A stretch of DNA of 64,000 nt from Symmachiella macrocystis (GCF_007860075.1 NZ_SJPP01000002.1:124001-188000), one strand, 5' to 3'; shown: positions 16,736 through 27,366, counted from the stretch's first letter. Translations and numbers: made by a program. Notes: generated by a model not told the origin, from the letters alone.

Positions 16736-17485
16736 ATGTTGGCCGCCGCCCCAAAAACAGAGTGCTCGACCGTGCCTGACGACTTGGAACATGCACACCG
16801 CTTGTCAGCAATGGGTGAATTAGCAGCAGGATTGGCCCATGAAATCCAACAACGCCTCACCGTCATCGCAAATTATGCCAACGGCTGTGTGCATCGGCTG
16901 GAAAACGACCGCATCACGACGGATGAACTTATTGCGCTCATGAAGCAAATCGCTGAAACGGCGATGCAGGCAAACGATATTACGCGCCGCGCCCGAAATT
17001 TCAGCAAAAAACAAGCCCCCGAATTCGAAGTTCTCAACCTGCACGAAATGCTCACCATGGGTGTGGAGTTCGTGCGCGCTCAGGCAGAAGACGAAGAGGT
17101 CGAAATCAGTTTGCAATTGCAGGCCGTTTCGCCGATGGTCGTGGCTGACCGCACGCTAATTTCACAGGTGATTATGAACTTGCTGCTCAACGCAATTGAA
17201 TCGATGGCTAGTCATCCCGGCGAACGAAAACTTTGCGTGGAAACAGCTACCAACGGCGATGAATTCCTGCATGTCTCGATTTCCGATACCGGAGTGGGAA
17301 TTCCTGCCGAAATTCAATTGATGGTCTTTGAACCGTTTTACACGACCAAGTCCAACGGAATGGGGATCGGGCTGGGGCTTTGCCGTTCCATTATCGAGCA
17401 GCACTTCGGAAACATGATCTTAGAGAGCGAAAAGGGAGCCGGAGCGAAAATCGGCTTCTCTCTTCCCCGAGGCATTCAAACCTAG
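16736..17485 (+). CDS. Soluble sensor histidine kinase without an input domain
   Basis: 249 residues, no membrane helix and no PAS or HAMP domain. The dimerisation/phosphoacceptor region starts at once: GELAAGLAHEIQQRL with His35. The catalytic domain shows N box around N152 (IMNLLLNAIE), G1 DTGVGIP (184-190), F box FEPFYTTKSNG and G2 GMGIGLGL (208-215). It resembles FixL/DctB-type kinases, but the usual HEINQPL is HEIQQRL. GGAGG seven bases before ATG 16736 supports the start. No response regulator lies nearby; the convergent neighbour is an ECF sigma gene. Input signal and partner are unknown. Confidence 0.88.
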   Translation: MLAAAPKTECSTVPDDLEHAHRLSAMGELAAGLAHEIQQRLTVIANYANGCVHRLENDRITTDELIALMKQIAETAMQANDITRRARNFSKKQAPEFEVLNLHEMLTMGVEFVRAQAEDEEVEISLQLQAVSPMVVADRTLISQVIMNLLLNAIESMASHPGERKLCVETATNGDEFLHVSISDTGVGIPAEIQLMVFEPFYTTKSNGMGIGLGLCRSIIEQHFGNMILESEKGAGAKIGFSLPRGIQT

Positions 17486-17569
17486 CACCCATCGAATATC
17501 GTTTGATTCACGATGGTACTTGTTTTGCGTCCCGGAATCGCGAGACCAACGCGATGTGTCGGTGACGAG

Positions 17570-17586
17570 GGCGACTATTGGTCGCC
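17570..17586. terminator. Short hairpin between convergent genes
   Basis: GGCGAC-TATTG-GTCGCC forms a 6-bp stem between the kinase stop (17485) and the sigma-factor stop (17588). No T tract follows on either side, so this is a weak call. Confidence 0.4.
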
Positions 17587-17587
17587 A

Positions 17588-18217
17588 TCATTCTTGCCGC
17601 AATTCCGCAGCGAGCCCTTCCACGGCACGAATCCATAACTGCCGCGCCGCTTCGGCGGAACGATCCATGATTTTGCTGATTTCTGAATAGCCCATGTGCT
17701 TGCGAGACCGCAAATAGATCACGCGACGTTGATCTTCGGGCAAACGTTCCAATGCTTTCGTCAGCGCCGCTTCGCGCTCGTCATTCATGATGACTTTGCT
17801 TGGCGTTAAATCATCGGCAATCAACTCCTCCAATCGAATTCTTTGCGAACTGTTGTCGAGTTGTACTTCCTTGTTCACCGTCCGCCGTTCAGCTCCTTTA
17901 TATTTACGGTAGAAGTCCTTGAGCGAATTGAGCAAAATTTTTCTTAACCACTGCCGTAATGCCTCATGATCTCCTCCTTGAAATTCTTGAAACTTGCTTT
18001 GCGCTTTCAGCATGGTTACTTGAACCAAATCGGAGGCGTCTTCCTTGGCCTGCAAGTCGCGTCCCAACTCTTCTTGGGCAATGTATCTCAAATAATAACG
18101 GCATGCTTGCAATAACGCGCCAAGCGCGGCCGCGTCGCCTTTACGCGCAGCAGAAATCTCTTGAACCTCTTTAACGCCCGAACTCGATCCACAACTTTCC
18201 GATGTGACGTTCAACAC
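17588..18217 (-). CDS. RNA polymerase sigma factor, ECF subfamily
   Basis: 209 residues with a GTG start at 18217. Region 2 contains the core-binding motif DASDLVQVT (60-68) and a -10-recognition helix (QWLRKILLNSLKDFYRKYKG). Region 4 holds a helix-turn-helix (about 174-197: HMGYSEISKIMDRSAEAARQ) that reads the -35 element. This is the layout of the ECF sigma factors abundant in planctomycetes. No anti-sigma factor is adjacent, so control may be by its own expression or by a distant kinase. The linker between regions 2 and 4 (about 110-145) is longer than in minimal ECF factors. Confidence 0.9.
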   Translation of the reverse strand: MLNVTSESCGSSSGVKEVQEISAARKGDAAALGALLQACRYYLRYIAQEELGRDLQAKEDASDLVQVTMLKAQSKFQEFQGGDHEALRQWLRKILLNSLKDFYRKYKGAERRTVNKEVQLDNSSQRIRLEELIADDLTPSKVIMNDEREAALTKALERLPEDQRRVIYLRSRKHMGYSEISKIMDRSAEAARQLWIRAVEGLAAELRQE

Positions 18218-18596
18218 AGGATTGTACCCCCCACTTGGTCAAATCGATTCAACGACGAATGCCTAGATGAAACGGATCCCGCCTGCTCAGGTCGTTCGAT
18301 TCGGCATTCCCGCATACCAGCCTAAACGATGTCATAGTCTCGCAACCAGTCCAATTCCAATCCGGCCCGATGAGATCGTAATTCTCAACCTCCGCTAGGC
18401 GGCGACAGTCACTATTTCGAACAGAAAACCGGATCAAGCAGACAACCGGGCATGCATAGAACGGGAACCGATCCAGTCAACAGGCCCGTGACCAGGACAA
18501 CCAATCGACGCCACATGCCCAGGCAGGTCAATTACCTACTTCGTGCTGCTCGATCTCGATGATGTTTGTATTCCAGCAAGTGAGTCGCCGCGGAAA
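18218..18596. other. Intergenic region without a supported gene
   Basis: 379 bases between two minus-strand genes. I find no ORF with a ribosome site, no strong hairpin and no promoter that I would defend. Confidence 0.5.
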
Positions 18597-19376
18597 TCAA
18601 TCACCAGCCGTGTCGAGCATCGTTTTTCGCAATCGGGACATGCCTCGCAGCCACCGATCGGGGTCGCCTGCTTTGTGTTGTACATAGGTGGCCACGACTT
18701 CGTGCGGTAAGATCAAGAATTTCTCTTCGTCGATTCCTCGAACGACTGCCTCGGCGACTTCGTCGGGGCCCAACGAATCCGATTCGAGTAACGCCCGGAC
18801 TTCGCCTGAATTCTCCAACATTTTTGTGCGGACACCCAATGGGCAGAGGCAGGAGACATTGACCCCATCGTCCGCGTGCGTCACTGCTAGCCATTCGGCC
18901 AATGCCACCGCAGCGTGCTTGGTGACGGCATAGGGCGCTGATCCGATTTGCGTGAGCAGTCCCGCGGCGGAAGCGGTGTTTAACAAGTACCCGCTCCCCC
19001 GTTCGATCATCTGCGGCAAAACGGCGCGTGCCGCATAGACGTGCGACATCAGATTCACATCCCAGATCAACTGCCATTCTGCGTTGCTGGCATCGACGCC
19101 GCCGCCGGTGGCGATACCGGCGTTGGAACAAAACAGGTCAATCGCACCGTACTTAGCGTTGGCCGCTTCGACCAACTGCACAATCTGCGATTCCTGCCCC
19201 ACATCACAGGCAACAGCCAAACCGCCGACTTCTTCGGCCACCTTCGCAGCGGCCGCCTCGTCGAGGTCGGCGACAACGATGCCCCGCGGTTTTTCCTGCG
19301 CAAACCGATGGCAGAGCGCTTTGCCAATCCCATCTCCACCGCCGGTCACTACGATGACTTTGTCCGAAAGTTGCAT
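18597..19376 (-). CDS. Short-chain dehydrogenase/reductase
   Basis: 259 residues from ATG 19376. The frame stays open further upstream only because it runs through a tRNA gene, so longer starts are wrong. The Rossmann fold begins at once with the nucleotide loop TGGGDGIG (11-18); ACDVG near 56-60 and NAG (85-87) are typical. The catalytic set is S136, Y149 and K153 (YAVTK). An acidic residue at the end of the second strand (VADLDE) favours NAD(H) over NADP(H). Members of this classical SDR group oxidise hydroxyl groups of small molecules; the substrate cannot be inferred. GGGGAT in front of the ATG is a plausible ribosome site. Confidence 0.88.
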   Translation of the reverse strand: MQLSDKVIVVTGGGDGIGKALCHRFAQEKPRGIVVADLDEAAAAKVAEEVGGLAVACDVGQESQIVQLVEAANAKYGAIDLFCSNAGIATGGGVDASNAEWQLIWDVNLMSHVYAARAVLPQMIERGSGYLLNTASAAGLLTQIGSAPYAVTKHAAVALAEWLAVTHADDGVNVSCLCPLGVRTKMLENSGEVRALLESDSLGPDEVAEAVVRGIDEEKFLILPHEVVATYVQHKAGDPDRWLRGMSRLRKTMLDTAGD

Positions 19377-19422
19377 TGTATCCCCGCAATGGAAGGTGAG
19401 CGGTCCCCAAAGAATGAAAAAG

Positions 19423-19497
19423 GGTGCCTGACCGGGATCGAACCGGCGACCTCCGGAACCACAATCCGGCGCTCTAACCAACTGAGCTACAGGCACC
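19423..19497 (-). tRNA. tRNA-His (GTG anticodon)
   Basis: Read on the minus strand the gene begins GGTGCCTGTAGCTCAGTTGG and folds as a cloverleaf: acceptor GTGCCTG/CAGGCAC, D arm, anticodon stem CCGGA/TCCGG around TTGTGGT with GTG anticodon, and T arm CCGGTTCGATCCCGG. A G at the -1 position faces C73, the histidine identity feature. The CCA end is not encoded. The SDR gene starts 47 bases downstream on the same strand. Confidence 0.95.
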
Positions 19498-19520
19498 ACA
19501 CATTTGCGAAGCTGAGTGCG

Positions 19521-19549
19521 AGTTTATGCAGCAAATGCGCCGCCGTCAA
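19521..19549 (-). promoter_or_regulatory. Promoter for tRNA-His
   Basis: On the minus strand TTGACG and TAAACT are separated by 17 bases, and the -10 element lies 24 bases before the tRNA 5' end. Spacing and position fit a sigma-70-type tRNA promoter that may also serve the SDR gene downstream. Confidence 0.6.
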
Positions 19550-19932
19550 TAGTCCGATTTGAGTTTGAATGCGGATCGGACAACCCGGTCCTTTATCCGT
19601 GACAACGTCGCGTTTATGCTGTTAAAATCGAAGGCAGCGACAGTGGCAGTCACAGCGATTGCCCCGTGAGGGTACTCTGGAAACACTGTTATTGCCGCAC
19701 CACTGCTCGTGTTCTAGAATCAGAATTCTACGACTGCAGCGTCAGCCTGGTCTGTGTTTTGATTTCTGGATGCCCCTCTCAATGAGGACGACACGCTGAA
19801 TCGGCGACGAATCAGTCTGCTCCAACAGCAAACAGCTCGGGCACAATGCACGAATCAGACTGAAATAGACGTTTCGATATTGCCGTACAATAGTATGACA
19901 AAATAGCCAACGCTAGGAGTTCATCGCCTGCC
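19550..19932. other. Intergenic region without a supported gene
   Basis: 383 bases between divergent units. TACAAT at 19886-19891 could be a -10 for the PhyH gene, but no -35 element stands at the proper distance. Confidence 0.4.
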
Positions 19933-20757
<825 letters not shown>

Positions 20758-20871
20758 ACCAGCAAAAGGAGAGATATCGCAGGCTCCAGATTCGTTCGTT
20801 GTGAGAGAACAGTTCAGATTCAGTTACGTTTGCAGACTGTCACCCAGCTCATTCGAGTCATCGAGGACCCT

Positions 20872-21915
20872 ATGCTCGCCAACACCTCACTAAACAATTT
20901 CGTTCGCTGCTGTATTGTTGTTCTGGTTTTCTGCGTCAGTCTCATTACATTGCCGATCAGCACATTGGCTGACGAATCCATAATGGACGATACTGAAAAA
21001 CCTGCGGCTGGCCCCCGTATTAGCATCGCGACCGAATACGGAACACTGAAGATCGAAACATTCGACCCGGAAATTACGTTGCGCATGGAGCAGGGCGGAA
21101 AAGTCGTAAAACTCACGGACCCCCAGACCAAAAAAACGGTCCAGTTCGATGCGGTTCACGGCACAATGCGACTCGCCGATCAAAAAGCCCAAGCTCTCGC
21201 CGCGGAATTCCAGTTCAAACGTGACAAGAAAATCGTGGCCCGGGCTTGGATCAAAAAATCTGAACCACGCCTAGGATTCCGGGACGACTTTGACAAAAAG
21301 TACGACCCCGCCTGGGAGATCTTTAACAAAGCCCCCACGCATATCTCACTGACCAAACAACCCGGTTGGTTAACGATCACAACACAACGCGGCGACCTCT
21401 GGCATCGTCACAACAACACGAAGAACATTTTCTTGCTCAAAAACCCAATCGCTGATGGTGGGGATTTTGTGCTGACGACCCATATCGCCGATTTCGAACC
21501 CGAATCCGATTGGAACCAAGCCGGTCTGATCTGCTACGACGATGTCGACAATTACCTCGCCTACACGTTTCAATACGACGAAAACCAAGGAGGCAGAAGC
21601 CTCTGCCTGGTGCGTGAGGAAGAGGCAAAAGACCTGCCGCAGGCCTTCCTAGAAGTCGACCGACCCTTGGATGGGCTTTGGCTACGGATCATCAAACGGG
21701 ACAATCAATATCTCGTCGCTTCCAGCCTAGACGGCCAACATTATCATATTACCGCCGTAGAAACCTGGGGAAACGGCGAGCCGCTAAAAGTCGGACTCTT
21801 GGCAACGAATGGTCAATCAAACGCTGATATGATCGACGCGTCATTCGATTTCTTCGAAATCACCCCGATCGGCAAGGATCAGAAGCGTCTATTTTCAGAT
21901 AAGCTGCCGAAATGA
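20872..21915 (+). CDS. Secreted DUF1349 (concanavalin-like) protein
   Basis: 347 residues from ATG 20872, preceded by GAGG; the frame is open from 20830 but the signal peptide (FVRCCIVVLVFCVSLITLPI) then lies too far in. The middle (about 40-145) is a strand-rich region I do not recognise. The C-terminal 200 residues are a DUF1349-type beta-sandwich: FRDDFDKKYDPAWEIFNKAP, NQAGLICYDDVDNYLAYTFQ and the final KVGLLATNG. Such domains resemble glycosidase accessory modules and bind or act on carbohydrates. Secretion to the periplasm is likely. Its link to the flanking PhyH and DUF1445 genes is unproven. Confidence 0.8.
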   Translation: MLANTSLNNFVRCCIVVLVFCVSLITLPISTLADESIMDDTEKPAAGPRISIATEYGTLKIETFDPEITLRMEQGGKVVKLTDPQTKKTVQFDAVHGTMRLADQKAQALAAEFQFKRDKKIVARAWIKKSEPRLGFRDDFDKKYDPAWEIFNKAPTHISLTKQPGWLTITTQRGDLWHRHNNTKNIFLLKNPIADGGDFVLTTHIADFEPESDWNQAGLICYDDVDNYLAYTFQYDENQGGRSLCLVREEEAKDLPQAFLEVDRPLDGLWLRIIKRDNQYLVASSLDGQHYHITAVETWGNGEPLKVGLLATNGQSNADMIDASFDFFEITPIGKDQKRLFSDKLPK

Positions 21916-21949
21916 ATACTGCCGAAGACACGCTTGGCCATAATGAACA

Positions 21950-22744
21950 ATGACGCAAACTCCACAATTTCAAACCGGCGCGGACGTGCGCCTTGCTGCG
22001 CGGCGAGGAGTACTGACCGGGCAGACGTCCGGGTTAGCAGCTGGGTTTGTGCAGGCGAATTTAGCGATCTTGCCGCGTGACCTGGCGGAAGAGTTCCAGC
22101 AGTTTTGCCGACTCAATTCCCAAGCTTGTCCGCTCTTAGATGTGGCTAAACCGGGCAGCGCGGTCCCGGAAACCATCGCCCCCGCGGCCGACCTGCGGAC
22201 CGACTTGCCTCGCTACCGCGTCTGGCGCGATGGCGAGTTGGTGGATGAGCCGACGGATATCACCGACTATTGGCGGGACGACTTGGTCAGTTTTTTGATT
22301 GGTTGTTCGTTTACATTCGAAGCTGCGCTGCTCACGTCGGGAATACCGATTCGGCATATTGAACAAGGGAGCAATGTGCCAATGTATCGCACGAACATCG
22401 ATTGCGTACCCAGTGGTTCGTTTCATGGCCCGATGGTCGTCTCGATGCGGCCTCTGAAACCGGCGGATGCGATTGCGGCTGTGCAGATCACGACGAAATA
22501 TCCCACGGTGCACGGCGCACCGATTCATCTAGGATTGCCTGACAAAATCGGCATTACCGATATTTCCCAGCCTGATTATGGTGAGGCCGTCGAGGTCCGC
22601 GACGACGAACTACCGGTATTTTGGGCCTGTGGCGTGACCCCCCAATCGGTGATTATGGCGGCAAAACCGCCGTTGGCGATCACGCATAGCCCCGGTTGTA
22701 TGTTCCTCACCGACATCCGCGACATCGATCTGGCGACCGATTAA
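21950..22744 (+). CDS. Putative hydro-lyase (DUF1445 family)
   Basis: 264 residues, soluble. The family is related to D-glutamate cyclase and is annotated as UPF0317 hydro-lyase. Typical signatures are [32 protein letters not shown], the [11 protein letters not shown] segment, GPMVVSMRP and the late [17 protein letters not shown] followed by [11 protein letters not shown]. Length matches the family (about 260-270). It starts 34 bases after the DUF1349 stop, so the two may be co-transcribed. The substrate is not known; an amino-acid derivative is likely from the cyclase relatives. Confidence 0.88.
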   Translation: MTQTPQFQTGADVRLAARRGVLTGQTSGLAAGFVQANLAILPRDLAEEFQQFCRLNSQACPLLDVAKPGSAVPETIAPAADLRTDLPRYRVWRDGELVDEPTDITDYWRDDLVSFLIGCSFTFEAALLTSGIPIRHIEQGSNVPMYRTNIDCVPSGSFHGPMVVSMRPLKPADAIAAVQITTKYPTVHGAPIHLGLPDKIGITDISQPDYGEAVEVRDDELPVFWACGVTPQSVIMAAKPPLAITHSPGCMFLTDIRDIDLATD

Positions 22745-22845
22745 GTAGGGGCGACAACTGCCCGGAATCCGCCGGGCCGTTTTCTCAACCTTCATTCCTC
22801 CTCAGAGATATGTTATTTTGTTGATAGGTTCTTAAGGAGGAACGG

Positions 22846-25611
22846 ATGCGCGAAAATCGTTGGAATATCACCCGCTGCCTGTTGGCGGCGGCAGTCTTGC
22901 TCTGCTGTGCGGTCCCGCTACGCGCGGAGGACGCTCAAGATCGTCCCATCGATTTTGCCCGCGACGTGCAACCAATTTTGGCCGGGCACTGTGCGCAATG
23001 CCACGGGGCATTGCGGCAAAAAGGAGGGCTGCGGCTCGATGCGGGTTCATTGGCCCTCAAAGGGGGCGACAGTGGCGAGATCATTGAGGTGGGCAGCGCT
23101 GACGAAAGCCTGCTGATCGAATACATTCTGCCTGACGGCGACGAAGCTCCGCTCATGCCCCCCGATGGACAGGGGACAGCACTCAAAGCCGAACAGGTCT
23201 CTGTGCTCACCGCCTGGATTAACCAGGGAGCCAAGATCCCGGCCGATGAAGAAATCCCCGCTGATCCGCGCAAGCATTGGGCTTTTCAACGCATCGAGCG
23301 GCCAGCCGTTCCGCTGATCGATGGAAAACCGTTCACCAGCAATCCCATTGATGCGTTCATCCTTGCCAAGCACAAAGCAAAACAACTAACAGCCCGTCCC
23401 AAAGCGGACAAAGCAACGCTGTTGCGCCGCATCTATTTGGATCTAATCGGACTGCCACCCACGCGCGACGAGCTTCAAGCGTTTTTGGCAGACCCAGCCC
23501 CGGACGCCTACGAACAGGTCGTCGACCGACTATTAAGCAGCCCGCATTACGGAGAACGCTGGGGCCGGCATTGGATGGATGTGTGGCGGTACAGCGACTG
23601 GGCCGGCTACCGCGCCGAAGTCCGCGAAAGCCAACCGCACATCTGGCGCTGGCGGGATTGGATCATTGAGTCGTTGAACGCCGATAAGCCGTACGATCGC
23701 ATGGTTCAGGAAATGCTTGCTGGCGATGAAATCGCACCGGGCGATCCCGAGACTTTGCGGGCGACTGGATATCTGGTTCGCAACTGGTACAAATTCAACC
23801 GCAACGTCTGGTTGGAATCGACGATCGAACATACGCCGAAGGCATTTTTGGGCATCACGATGAACTGCGCCAAATGCCACGACCACATGTACGACCCGAT
23901 TCTGCAGAAGGACTATTATCAGTTCCGAGCGATTTTCGAACCGCACCGCGTCCGCACCGATCAAGTCCCCGGTCAATTGAACACCAAAAAAGACGGCCTC
24001 GTCCGTGTGTTTGACCAAGATCTGCAAGCGAGTACATTTTTATTCACACGCGGCAATGAAAAACATCCCGACAAGGACAACCCGCTCACAGCGGCGGTCC
24101 CGGTGAGCTTGTTGCCCGAAGGTCTAAAAATTGAGCCGGTCGCGCTAACGCCCCACCAATATTATCCCGGTCTCCGCGATCACGTGCAGCAAGGCAACTT
24201 GAACTACGCTCGAGCGGCACTGCGTAAAGCAGAAACGGCCCTCAAGGAGTTGACCGATCAACTCGTTGCCGCCACGGCGGAAACCACAGACGGAGCAGCC
24301 GAGCCAGCAGAAGTGAAGCCCCCTTCGGATTTGGCGATCGCCGTAGCCGCCAAACGAGTTGCCCACCAATTACTGCACCTACAATCCGTGCAGGCCCGTA
24401 TCGCCGCTGATGAGGCGCGGTATGCAACGCCGCCTGCTGCGTCCGCTCCCCAACTAGCCGCAACCGCATCTGCCGCTGAACAGCAAGTGAACGTTGCCAA
24501 AGCGCAATGGGACGTCGCTAAAGCCGAAGCGGCCCTGCAGGCTGCCAAAGACGCGGAGAAACCCGAGGACGAGAAGACCAAGCAGGCCCTCAAAAAAGCT
24601 GAAGATGCACTCACCAAGGTTCAAAAGGAATTGGAAACAGCACAGGCCGCCCAGGAAAATACGGACGCTGCGTATTCGCCGTTCGGCGAGATCTATCCCA
24701 CACAAAGTTCCGGTCGGCGACTCGCGTTGGCGCGTTGGATTACCGATCGCGAAAATCCGTTAGCCGCTCGCGTGGCGGTCAACCATATGTGGTTGCGGCA
24801 CTTCGGCGAAGCCTTGGTGCCCTCGGTATTCGACTTCGGACTGAACGGCAAATCCCCGACGCACCCGGCCTTGCTGGATTGGCTGGCGGTTGAGTTGTTG
24901 GATAACGGTTGGACGATGAAGCAATTGCATCGGTTGATGGTCACCTCTCAAGCCTATCGCATGGCATCGACCGTTGGTGACGCGGCTGAGAACCTAGAAG
25001 CTGACCCCGATAATGTCTACTTGTGGCGGATGAATCCCCGTCGCATGGAAGCGGAGTCGGTTCGCGATGCGATGCTGTATGTCTGCGGGCAATTGGACAT
25101 GACCGCCGGTGGTCCGGAAATTGATCAGACCGATGGGCAAACCAATTTGCGACGCAGCATCTACTTCCGCTCCGCCAAAGAAAAACAGATGTTGTTCCTG
25201 GAATTGTTCGACCAAGCCAACGTCAACGACTGCTATCGCCGCAACGAAAGCATCGTCCCGCAGCAAGCGCTGGCGATGGTCAATAGTCCGTTGGCCCTCG
25301 CCCAAGGCCGTGTGTTGGCGAAAACATTGACCGCTGCGGTTGGCGAAGAGGCAACGCCGGAAGTCACCGCCCAATTCCTCACCGCCGCCTTCGAACAAAT
25401 CCTCTGCCGCCAGCCGACCGACGAAGAACGCGCCACTTGCAATGCATTTTTACAAAAGCAATCCCAACTACTCGCCACCCCCGGCCAGCTGACACAATTT
25501 GAATCCGGCCCCGAAGTCAAAACCAAACCGTCCGAAAACCCAGCACAACGTGCGCGAGAAAACCTCGTGCAAGTGCTATTAAACCACAACGACTTTTTCA
25601 CCATCCGATAA
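22846..25611 (+). CDS. Secreted PSD1-cytochrome / DUF1549 / DUF1553 protein with a coiled-coil insert
   Basis: 921 residues. AAGGAGG stands five bases before ATG 22846. Signal peptide (about 1-28), heme motif CAQCH at 49-53, DUF1549 (about 150-370) with CAKCH at 341-345 followed by DHMYDPI, and DUF1553 (about 630-900; VAVNHMWLRHFGEA). Unlike the paralogue at 1114-4158, the region between the two domains (about 445-605) is an Ala/Glu/Lys-rich coiled coil with heptad-like runs (LRKAETALKELTDQL, ALKKAEDALTKVQKELETAQ). That suggests oligomerisation or a spacer. The DUF1501 partner follows after 185 bases that contain repeats, so coupling is looser than in the first pair. Confidence 0.92.
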   Translation: MRENRWNITRCLLAAAVLLCCAVPLRAEDAQDRPIDFARDVQPILAGHCAQCHGALRQKGGLRLDAGSLALKGGDSGEIIEVGSADESLLIEYILPDGDEAPLMPPDGQGTALKAEQVSVLTAWINQGAKIPADEEIPADPRKHWAFQRIERPAVPLIDGKPFTSNPIDAFILAKHKAKQLTARPKADKATLLRRIYLDLIGLPPTRDELQAFLADPAPDAYEQVVDRLLSSPHYGERWGRHWMDVWRYSDWAGYRAEVRESQPHIWRWRDWIIESLNADKPYDRMVQEMLAGDEIAPGDPETLRATGYLVRNWYKFNRNVWLESTIEHTPKAFLGITMNCAKCHDHMYDPILQKDYYQFRAIFEPHRVRTDQVPGQLNTKKDGLVRVFDQDLQASTFLFTRGNEKHPDKDNPLTAAVPVSLLPEGLKIEPVALTPHQYYPGLRDHVQQGNLNYARAALRKAETALKELTDQLVAATAETTDGAAEPAEVKPPSDLAIAVAAKRVAHQLLHLQSVQARIAADEARYATPPAASAPQLAATASAAEQQVNVAKAQWDVAKAEAALQAAKDAEKPEDEKTKQALKKAEDALTKVQKELETAQAAQENTDAAYSPFGEIYPTQSSGRRLALARWITDRENPLAARVAVNHMWLRHFGEALVPSVFDFGLNGKSPTHPALLDWLAVELLDNGWTMKQLHRLMVTSQAYRMASTVGDAAENLEADPDNVYLWRMNPRRMEAESVRDAMLYVCGQLDMTAGGPEIDQTDGQTNLRRSIYFRSAKEKQMLFLELFDQANVNDCYRRNESIVPQQALAMVNSPLALAQGRVLAKTLTAAVGEEATPEVTAQFLTAAFEQILCRQPTDEERATCNAFLQKQSQLLATPGQLTQFESGPEVKTKPSENPAQRARENLVQVLLNHNDFFTIR

Positions 25612-25677
25612 AGCTCCCCTTGTTCCCATACTCTGCTTCGACTGTCGCAGCAAACGTCTGGGACGCGTGTAGAGGTT

Positions 25678-25722
25678 GCGAAGCAGAGCTTCGCGAGAGT
25701 GTGTCCCCAAACGGAGTTTGGG
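25678..25722 (+). repeat. Two tandem hairpins
   Basis: GCGAAGC-AGA-GCTTCGC (25678-25694) and CCCAAAC-GGA-GTTTGGG (25706-25722) are both perfect 7-bp stems with three-base loops. They lie between the second PSD1 gene and its DUF1501 partner and could form an attenuating or transcript-stabilising pair. Confidence 0.65.
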
Positions 25723-25741
25723 AACGAGAAGTAACAAGGCG

Positions 25742-25774
25742 TTTTTCTCCGTGCCCTCCGTGTCTCCGTGGTGA
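25742..25774 (+). repeat. CTCYGTG tandem-motif repeat, copy 1
   Basis: CTCCGTG-CCCTCCGTG-TCTCCGTGG repeats the motif CTCCGTG three times. Related copies lie at 31050-31079 (same orientation) and 30874-30893 (opposite orientation). It ends 22 bases before the DUF1501 start. Confidence 0.65.
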
Positions 25775-25796
25775 ACACCAGTAACTATTCAGGACA

Positions 25797-27281
25797 ATGA
25801 CCACAATGCACAACCAACCAACAACTCCGCGGCGGCAATTTTTGGCGGATGTGGGGATGGGTTTTACCGGGGTGGCCCTCTCGGCGATGTTTCATCGAGA
25901 CTGCATAGTCCGCGCGTCGGAACATGGCACGTGGGCCCCTCCGACCGGTGTGCCGCACTTTGCTCCCAAAGCCAAGAGCGTGATCTGGTTGTTCATGATC
26001 GGCGGCACCAGCCATATGGAGAGTTTCGATCCCAAGCCGGAACTGACCAAATACGCCGGCAAGGAAATCGGCGATACGCCCCACAAAGAAGTCCTGGAAG
26101 CCAAGTTCCTCGAGGACAACCTCAGGATCGTCGTCCCCGATGATGCCAACGGTCACATCCGCCACAAACTCTATCCGCTGCAGGTCGGATTTAAAAAACG
26201 TGGGGAAGCGGGGATCGAGGTGTCCGACTGGTGGCCACACCTGGGGGATTGCGTCGATGACATGGCCATCGTGCGGTCGATGTGGACCACCGACAATAAT
26301 CACGGCGCGCAATACCAATTCCACACTGGTCGCCACAGTCTCGAAGGGGAGTTCCCCACAATCGGTTCCTGGGCGCACTACGGCCTCGGGTCGCTGAACG
26401 ACAACCTGCCGCAATTCGTGGTTATGGGACAGCCGATCGCCGATTGTTGCGGCGGCGTGCGCGGGCATGGCGCCAGTTATCTCGGACCGGCGCACAACGG
26501 GGTGAAGTTGAACGTCGATCCCAAAAACCCGCTGCCATTCGCCGCTCCCGGCAAAGATGTCTACCACGAAGAACAGCGCGGACAATTTGAGTTGCTCAAC
26601 CAACTTAACCGCACCGCCGCTGTTGAATATCCCGAAGACCAAGCCGCAGCAGCGCGGATCAAGTCCTACGAACTCGCCTATCGCATGCAGTCAGCCGTGC
26701 CGGACATCGTACGATTTTCCGAAGAAACAAAAGAGACGCAACAACTGTACGGCTTGGATGCAAAAGAGACCAAGGACTTCGGCGAGCAATGCCTGGCCGC
26801 CACGCGCATGGTCGAGCGCGGCGTACGGTTCGTGCAAATCTTTCATGGCAGCAACGGCGGAGCAGGGGCCTGGGACGCGCACAGCAACTTGAAGGCCGGC
26901 CACTCCAAACTCTGCAAACAAACAGACAAACCGATTGCCGGACTGATCAAAGACCTCAAGCAACGCGGGTTGCTGGATGAAACCTTGATCGTCTGGGCCA
27001 CGGAATTCGGCCGCACCCCCGGGACGCAAAACAGCGATGGTCGCGATCACCATCCGTTTGGTTTTTCCGTCTGGATGGCAGGCGGCGGAATCAAAGGGGG
27101 CATCACCCACGGTGCCACCGATGCGATCGGCTTCCACGCCATCGAAGACCGGCATTATGTGACCGACGTGCATGCGACGGTGCTGCACCAATTGGGCCTT
27201 GACCCCCGCCGACTCGTCGTCCCCGGCCGCCAACGCCTCGACATCGATTTCGGCCACCCGATTGAAGGCATCATCGCCTAA
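25797..27281 (+). CDS. DUF1501 protein, Tat-exported partner of the second PSD1 protein
   Basis: 494 residues. Twin-arginine signal [20 protein letters not shown]. Signatures: [59 protein letters not shown] and [17 protein letters not shown]. An ATG at 25806 is an alternative start; both precede the signal. It is close in style to the protein at 4163-5620 (both have the [11 protein letters not shown] segment), fitting its pairing with a PSD1 gene, and unlike the two orphans. A diverged copy of the dispersed palindrome begins 8 bases after the stop. Confidence 0.92.
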   Translation: MTTMHNQPTTPRRQFLADVGMGFTGVALSAMFHRDCIVRASEHGTWAPPTGVPHFAPKAKSVIWLFMIGGTSHMESFDPKPELTKYAGKEIGDTPHKEVLEAKFLEDNLRIVVPDDANGHIRHKLYPLQVGFKKRGEAGIEVSDWWPHLGDCVDDMAIVRSMWTTDNNHGAQYQFHTGRHSLEGEFPTIGSWAHYGLGSLNDNLPQFVVMGQPIADCCGGVRGHGASYLGPAHNGVKLNVDPKNPLPFAAPGKDVYHEEQRGQFELLNQLNRTAAVEYPEDQAAAARIKSYELAYRMQSAVPDIVRFSEETKETQQLYGLDAKETKDFGEQCLAATRMVERGVRFVQIFHGSNGGAGAWDAHSNLKAGHSKLCKQTDKPIAGLIKDLKQRGLLDETLIVWATEFGRTPGTQNSDGRDHHPFGFSVWMAGGGIKGGITHGATDAIGFHAIEDRHYVTDVHATVLHQLGLDPRRLVVPGRQRLDIDFGHPIEGIIA

Positions 27282-27289
27282 CGCGCCTC

Positions 27290-27326
27290 CCAAACCGACG
27301 GCTCCGCCGACGCTCATAGCGGCCCC
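27290..27326 (+). repeat. Dispersed intergenic palindrome, copy 3 (diverged)
   Basis: Shares CCAAACCGACGGCT with copies 1 and 2 and then diverges (CCGCCGACGC). It is again directly downstream of a stop codon and upstream of a small orphan gene. Confidence 0.6.
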
Positions 27327-27348
27327 TAGCCTCGCTAACCACCAACGT

Positions 27349-27366
27349 GGCAGGCGGGAGCCTGCC
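27349..27366 (+). terminator. GGCAGGC hairpin upstream of the 27390 gene
   Basis: GGCAGGC-GGGA-GCCTGCC is a 7-bp perfect stem with a four-base loop. No T run follows. It lies 24 bases before the GTG start of the membrane protein, so it could instead influence that gene's translation. Confidence 0.4.

Noticed and set aside
19377..19499. 41-codon N-terminal extension of the SDR protein
   Set aside because: The extension is the translated tRNA-His gene; the Rossmann fold begins at ATG 19376.
22136..22528. 130-codon frame antisense to the DUF1445 gene
   Set aside because: Arg/His-rich shadow of the real gene without a start signal.
24145..24705. Minus-strand frames across the coiled-coil region of the second PSD1 gene
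   Set aside because: They mirror the Ala/Lys/Glu-rich codons and are not independent genes.
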